A DNA stretch of 35,354 bases, from NCBI GenBank assembly GCA_001804785.1, contig MHBG01000019.1, positions 1 to 35,354 of the forward strand, read 5' to 3'. Both the position numbers and the translations under genes were made by a program. Positions 32,749-35,354 of the stretch are shown here, piece after piece. The notes beneath the pieces are model-generated. The model did not search any database. It worked only from the letters and a program-made list of their open reading frames with translations, and was not told the DNA's origin. This DNA is from Lentisphaerae bacterium GWF2_45_14. Lineage in GTDB: Bacteria; Verrucomicrobiota; Lentisphaeria; Victivallales; GWF2-45-14. How positions within the stretch are numbered: position 1 is the stretch's first letter; every line of letters starts with the position of its first letter.

Positions 32749-32771
32749 AATTATATAAGAAAGCAATTTCT

Positions 32772-34313
32772 ATGACAGACAGCGGAAATTATTCATGGCG
32801 CGGCGGCTTCTGCATAGAAGTAAGTCCCATACCCAATACGATAGTTATTTTTGGAGCTTCCGGAGACCTCGCACACAGAAAGCTCTTGCCTGCACTTTTC
32901 AGCCTTTATTCCAACAAACTCTTTCATGAAAAATCGAGAATTGTCGGTTTCGCGAGAACTCCGATGGATGATAACGCATTCCGAGACAAAGTCGCCGAAT
33001 CTCTCAAAGACAAGGCTAAAAACTTTCCGCCCGCACTGCTCGGCGAGTTCCTGAAAAAAATTTACTATGTCTCCGGCGAATATGAAAACCCCGAATCGTA
33101 CAAGCTTCTTTCTGAAAGACTTATAGATATCGACTGTAAGAACTGCATCTCGACCGGAAGAATATACTACCTTTCCATACCGTCAGCTCTTTATTCTCCC
33201 GTAGTAAAGCTTCTCGGTGACGCCGGACTAGTCACCGAAAACCAGAGCGGTATTCCCTGGCGGCACGTCGTCATTGAAAAACCATTCGGAAGAGACCTGG
33301 AAAGCGCTGAGAAGCTTGACTTCGAATTGCGAAGCGTCCTCAAAGAAAGACAGATTTACCGAATAGACCATTATCTCGGAAAAGAAACGGTTCAAAATAT
33401 ACTGATGCTCCGCTTCGCCAATAGAATATTCGAGCCCGTCTGGAACAATAACTACATCGACCACGTTCAGATTACCGCAGCCGAAACCGTCGGCGTCGAA
33501 CACCGCGCCGGTTATTACGACAACGCCGGACTCCTGCGCGACATGTTCCAGAACCACATGCTCGAAATGATGGGGCTTGTCGCCATGGAAGCACCCGCCG
33601 CATTCGATGCCGACAGTGTAAGAAATGAAAAGGTCAAACTTCTTAAATCCATAAGGCCGTTTAATTTGAAGGAACTTGACAAGAATATCGTCAGGGCACA
33701 GTACGCTTCCGGTAAAATTGGTGCTTCCGCCGTTCCGGGCTATCTTGAGGAACCCGATATAAAACAATCCTCAAAAACAGAAACTTACTCATGCGCTAAA
33801 ATGATGATCGATAACTGGTGCTGGCAAGGCGTTCCATTCTTTCTCCGCTCCGGAAAACGCCTCGAAAAGAGAGTCAGCGAAATAGCTATTACTTTTAAGA
33901 AAATACCCCACTCGATATTCGACCCGATACGTGCGGAGGACCTCGCACCTAACACTCTCGTACTCAATGTTCAGCCGGATGAAGGACTTGCCCTTACAAT
34001 ACAGGCGAAACAGCCAGGGCCAAAGCTTTGCATGGGAAGCCTCTCAATGAGTTTTAAATATTCCGATGTCATTGAGGGCGAAAAACCGGAAGCCTACGAA
34101 CGTTTACTCCTTGATTGTATGCTCGGCGATCAGACCCTTTTTATACGAAGCGACTCCATAGAACTTGCCTGGTCAATCTTCACTCCCGTCCTTAAAACAT
34201 GGGAGGAGAGACCCGAAACGTGTCCTCTCTGCACATACCCCGCAGGTTCCTGGGGCCCCACCGAGGCCGATGAATTGATGAGACGCAATAACGTGATATG
34301 GCGAAGACCTTAG
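32772..34313 (+). CDS. zwf: Glucose-6-phosphate 1-dehydrogenase
   Basis: 513 residues from ATG 32772 (an in-frame TTG at 32745 lies inside the hairpin and is disfavoured). It oxidises glucose 6-phosphate, yielding NADPH at the head of the oxidative pentose phosphate pathway. The dinucleotide site is IFGASGDLAHRKL at about 26-38; the substrate-binding signature RIDHYLGKE is intact, as is VIEKPFGRDL. The length is typical. The RBS is poor (AAGAAAG), so expression may depend on the upstream transcript. It ends 6 nt before the convergent phage-like genes. Confidence 0.97.
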   Translation: MTDSGNYSWRGGFCIEVSPIPNTIVIFGASGDLAHRKLLPALFSLYSNKLFHEKSRIVGFARTPMDDNAFRDKVAESLKDKAKNFPPALLGEFLKKIYYVSGEYENPESYKLLSERLIDIDCKNCISTGRIYYLSIPSALYSPVVKLLGDAGLVTENQSGIPWRHVVIEKPFGRDLESAEKLDFELRSVLKERQIYRIDHYLGKETVQNILMLRFANRIFEPVWNNNYIDHVQITAAETVGVEHRAGYYDNAGLLRDMFQNHMLEMMGLVAMEAPAAFDADSVRNEKVKLLKSIRPFNLKELDKNIVRAQYASGKIGASAVPGYLEEPDIKQSSKTETYSCAKMMIDNWCWQGVPFFLRSGKRLEKRVSEIAITFKKIPHSIFDPIRAEDLAPNTLVLNVQPDEGLALTIQAKQPGPKLCMGSLSMSFKYSDVIEGEKPEAYERLLLDCMLGDQTLFIRSDSIELAWSIFTPVLKTWEERPETCPLCTYPAGSWGPTEADELMRRNNVIWRRP

Positions 34314-34319
34314 GCACTG

Positions 34320-34553
34320 TCAGAATTGTATTCCGTTTAAGTTCAACGAGGGACTGAGCGTCTTTCCCTCCGCATCCGAAAAAAAGTGAAAACCGTCCTC
34401 CTGCATGTAACTGGCCTTCACAAGCTCATTCTGTCTAAACTCAAACTCCTGACGCGTACGCGTTCGGCAGCCGAATGAGAAAAAAATAAATGCACCGGCT
34501 ATTGCCGCAATGAGGGCAAAAATTAGAATCTCCGAAACTTCAAATCGCTTCAT
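34320..34553 (-). CDS. Small membrane protein of a phage-like gene set
   Basis: 77 residues from ATG 34553, chosen because AAGGAG lies 7 nt upstream; the start overlaps the previous gene by 14 nt. One hydrophobic segment (about 8-28, EILIFALIAAIAGAFIFFSF) ends in GC, so it could be a signal anchor or a non-canonical lipoprotein signal; the rest is soluble and polar. Not recognised as a known family. Its position after the TM protein and PLA2-like gene is like spanin or lysis accessory genes of phages, but similarity is not demonstrated. Confidence 0.6.
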   Translation of the reverse strand: MKRFEVSEILIFALIAAIAGAFIFFSFGCRTRTRQEFEFRQNELVKASYMQEDGFHFFSDAEGKTLSPSLNLNGIQF

Positions 34554-34773
34554 TTTTAAACTCCTTGAAATCATTTTTAAGATGTTCCAGTTCAAGACGG
34601 AAGCAGCACTGTTTTCTTCTCTCCGAACAAACATCGTGCTCCACATAGTCTTTTTGTATCATGCTTATCGCCTTCCAGATTTTGTCCGTTTTGCTCCAGA
34701 GCATCAGCAGAAAAGCGTAAAGTCCCGATATCAGGGCGATTACTATTTCCGATGGAATATTGTGCATGTCCAT
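34540..34773 (-). CDS. Small single-TM protein, holin-like by context
   Basis: 77 residues from ATG 34773, with AAGGGGG directly upstream (spacing about 6). An N-terminal hydrophobic helix (IPSEIVIALISGLYAFLLML) is followed by a charged, probably coiled-coil tail with a small Cys cluster (CSERRKQCCF). It starts 11 nt after the PLA2-like gene and overlaps the next gene by 14 nt, the tight packing of phage genes. Size and layout fit holin-type or XhlA-like proteins; this is inference, as no family signature was recognised. Confidence 0.6.
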   Translation of the reverse strand: MDMHNIPSEIVIALISGLYAFLLMLWSKTDKIWKAISMIQKDYVEHDVCSERRKQCCFRLELEHLKNDFKEFKNEAI

Positions 34774-34784
34774 GATAACCCCCT

Positions 34785-35171
34785 TCAATTCAGCCATGTC
34801 GGCCAGCCGAACTTTTCACAAGCCTTGTACGCCGCTTTTGCCCTGACCCACCATCTGGCACGTGCGGGCCATTTAAGGATACTTGAAAACGGATAATCCT
34901 TATCCAATATTTTCATCATATTGGAAAGCATTCTATCGTTTGCGGCGTTAAAATTTGGCAAACTTTTATCCGAGCGCTCATAATCGAAATCGTGGATTAC
35001 AAATGCGCCTTTGAATATTTTCAGAAATGAGGTTAGGATTTTGCGACCCCAATCAGGAAGCCAATCGGGGCCGGCGCCGTTATAGATTTCCCTTAACCTG
35101 AGTTCTGAAGTCTCCCAGAACTTAGGGACGGCATTGAGTCCGTAGTTTTTGCAAAGTATCTTTAAGTCCAT
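34785..35171 (-). CDS. Phage-type small protein with a PLA2-like HD motif
   Basis: 128 residues from ATG 35171 (AAGAAGG about 9 nt upstream; a TTG three codons earlier is disfavoured). The central part reads GAGPDWLPDWGR, then FVIHDFDYERSDKS and FNAANDRMLSNMM. The order G-P-D-W, I-H-D-x-D-Y and D-x-x-x-x-x-N-M resembles a widespread small phage/prophage family with a phospholipase A2-like histidine-aspartate motif. The C-terminal RARWWVRAKAAYKACEKFG also fits. No signal peptide. Its function in phages is not established here. Confidence 0.65.
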   Translation of the reverse strand: MDLKILCKNYGLNAVPKFWETSELRLREIYNGAGPDWLPDWGRKILTSFLKIFKGAFVIHDFDYERSDKSLPNFNAANDRMLSNMMKILDKDYPFSSILKWPARARWWVRAKAAYKACEKFGWPTWLN

Positions 35172-35273
35172 GATATACAACCTTCTTTATCTTATTGGTT
35201 TCAGAACTGCTTCCGTCTGCCTGTTTATGACTGACATCTCCATCAGGGGCAGCTGAAGCAATTCTTAGAGTTC

Positions 35274-35354
35274 TTATTGTAGAATTTGTTCGGGGTTAAT
35301 TCCGCACGCTGTCAACAGCGCGATTACGTCTTCATCGTCTATCGCGATTTCCGT
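35274..35354 (-). CDS. C-terminal end of an unidentified protein (runs off the right edge)
   Basis: The minus strand is open from the edge to a TAA at 35276-35274, giving 26 residues (DDEDVIALLTACGINPEQIL in the middle). Acidic and helix-like; not recognised. It would be the gene upstream of the PLA2-like protein in the phage-like block. The 102 nt between them hold no further gene. Partial, so support is weak. Confidence 0.4.
   Translation of the reverse strand, partial: TEIAIDDEDVIALLTACGINPEQILQ

Noticed and set aside
1..35354. tRNA, rRNA genes or CRISPR arrays.
   Set aside because: No cloverleaf-type T-loop context, no rRNA-like conserved stretch and no regularly spaced repeats were found on either strand.

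Overview
The window looks like a chromosomal segment from a member of the Lentisphaerota (Victivallis/Lentisphaera side of the PVC group). The main clue is the left edge: a minus-strand gene starting with a type IV prepilin-like leader (KKTKFTLIELLVV followed by SIIAMLASMLLPAL), the kind of pseudopilin leader found in very many copies in these genomes. A GntR/LacI-type regulator is translationally coupled to it. An FHA-kinase, split glycine dehydrogenase, ThyX and sigma-54 fit but do not prove this placement. The taxonomic call is inference. About 30 genes are densely packed in strand blocks; no tRNA, rRNA or CRISPR array was seen.

Layout. 1-1.2 kb: pseudopilin and its regulator (minus), with a near-consensus promoter and an inverted-repeat operator. 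1.35-2.5 kb: YqhD-type alcohol dehydrogenase (plus). 2.6-4.0 kb: rpoN (minus). 4.3-7.0 kb: a 900-residue fusion of an M28/DUF4910-like aminopeptidase, a small winged-helix-like domain and an AAC(3)-like acetyltransferase (minus), followed at 7.0-7.25 kb by a decayed IS4-type transposase start. 7.3-12.2 kb: minus-strand block of a DUF6398-like gene, proA, a BioH/BioG-like esterase, bioC and mtaB; the esterase overlaps proA and bioC, and mtaB follows after 1 nt. 12.3-17.6 kb: glycine cleavage operon gcvT-gcvH-gcvPA-gcvPB plus an esterase (plus). 17.55-20.6 kb: FHA-pseudokinase, thyX and pdxA (minus). 20.8-25.6 kb: ankyrin lipoprotein, yjbQ, guaB and an MFS transporter (plus). 25.7-31.9 kb: surface-glycan genes on the minus strand (DegT aminotransferase, FlaA1/CapD-type dehydratase, sixA; then a second DegT enzyme and a Gfo/Idh oxidoreductase, each of these two followed by a hairpin terminator). 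32.1-34.3 kb: 2-Cys peroxiredoxin and zwf (plus). 34.3 kb to the edge: small phage-like genes (minus).

How the genes fit together. GcvT, H and the two P subunits give glycine decarboxylation and methylene-THF supply; the shared L protein is not here. ThyX and PdxA sit in one transcript and link folate one-carbon use, dTMP and PLP, the cofactor of GcvP and of both DegT enzymes. Peroxiredoxin with Zwf pairs peroxide removal with NADPH supply. The CapD plus DegT pair is the standard route to a 4-amino-4,6-dideoxy UDP-sugar.

The most unusual items are the aminopeptidase/acetyltransferase fusion, the catalytically altered FHA-kinase heading thyX-pdxA, the regulator-pseudopilin coupled pair, and the compact phage-like gene set at the right edge. 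All domain assignments come from reading motifs by eye; no database search was possible.
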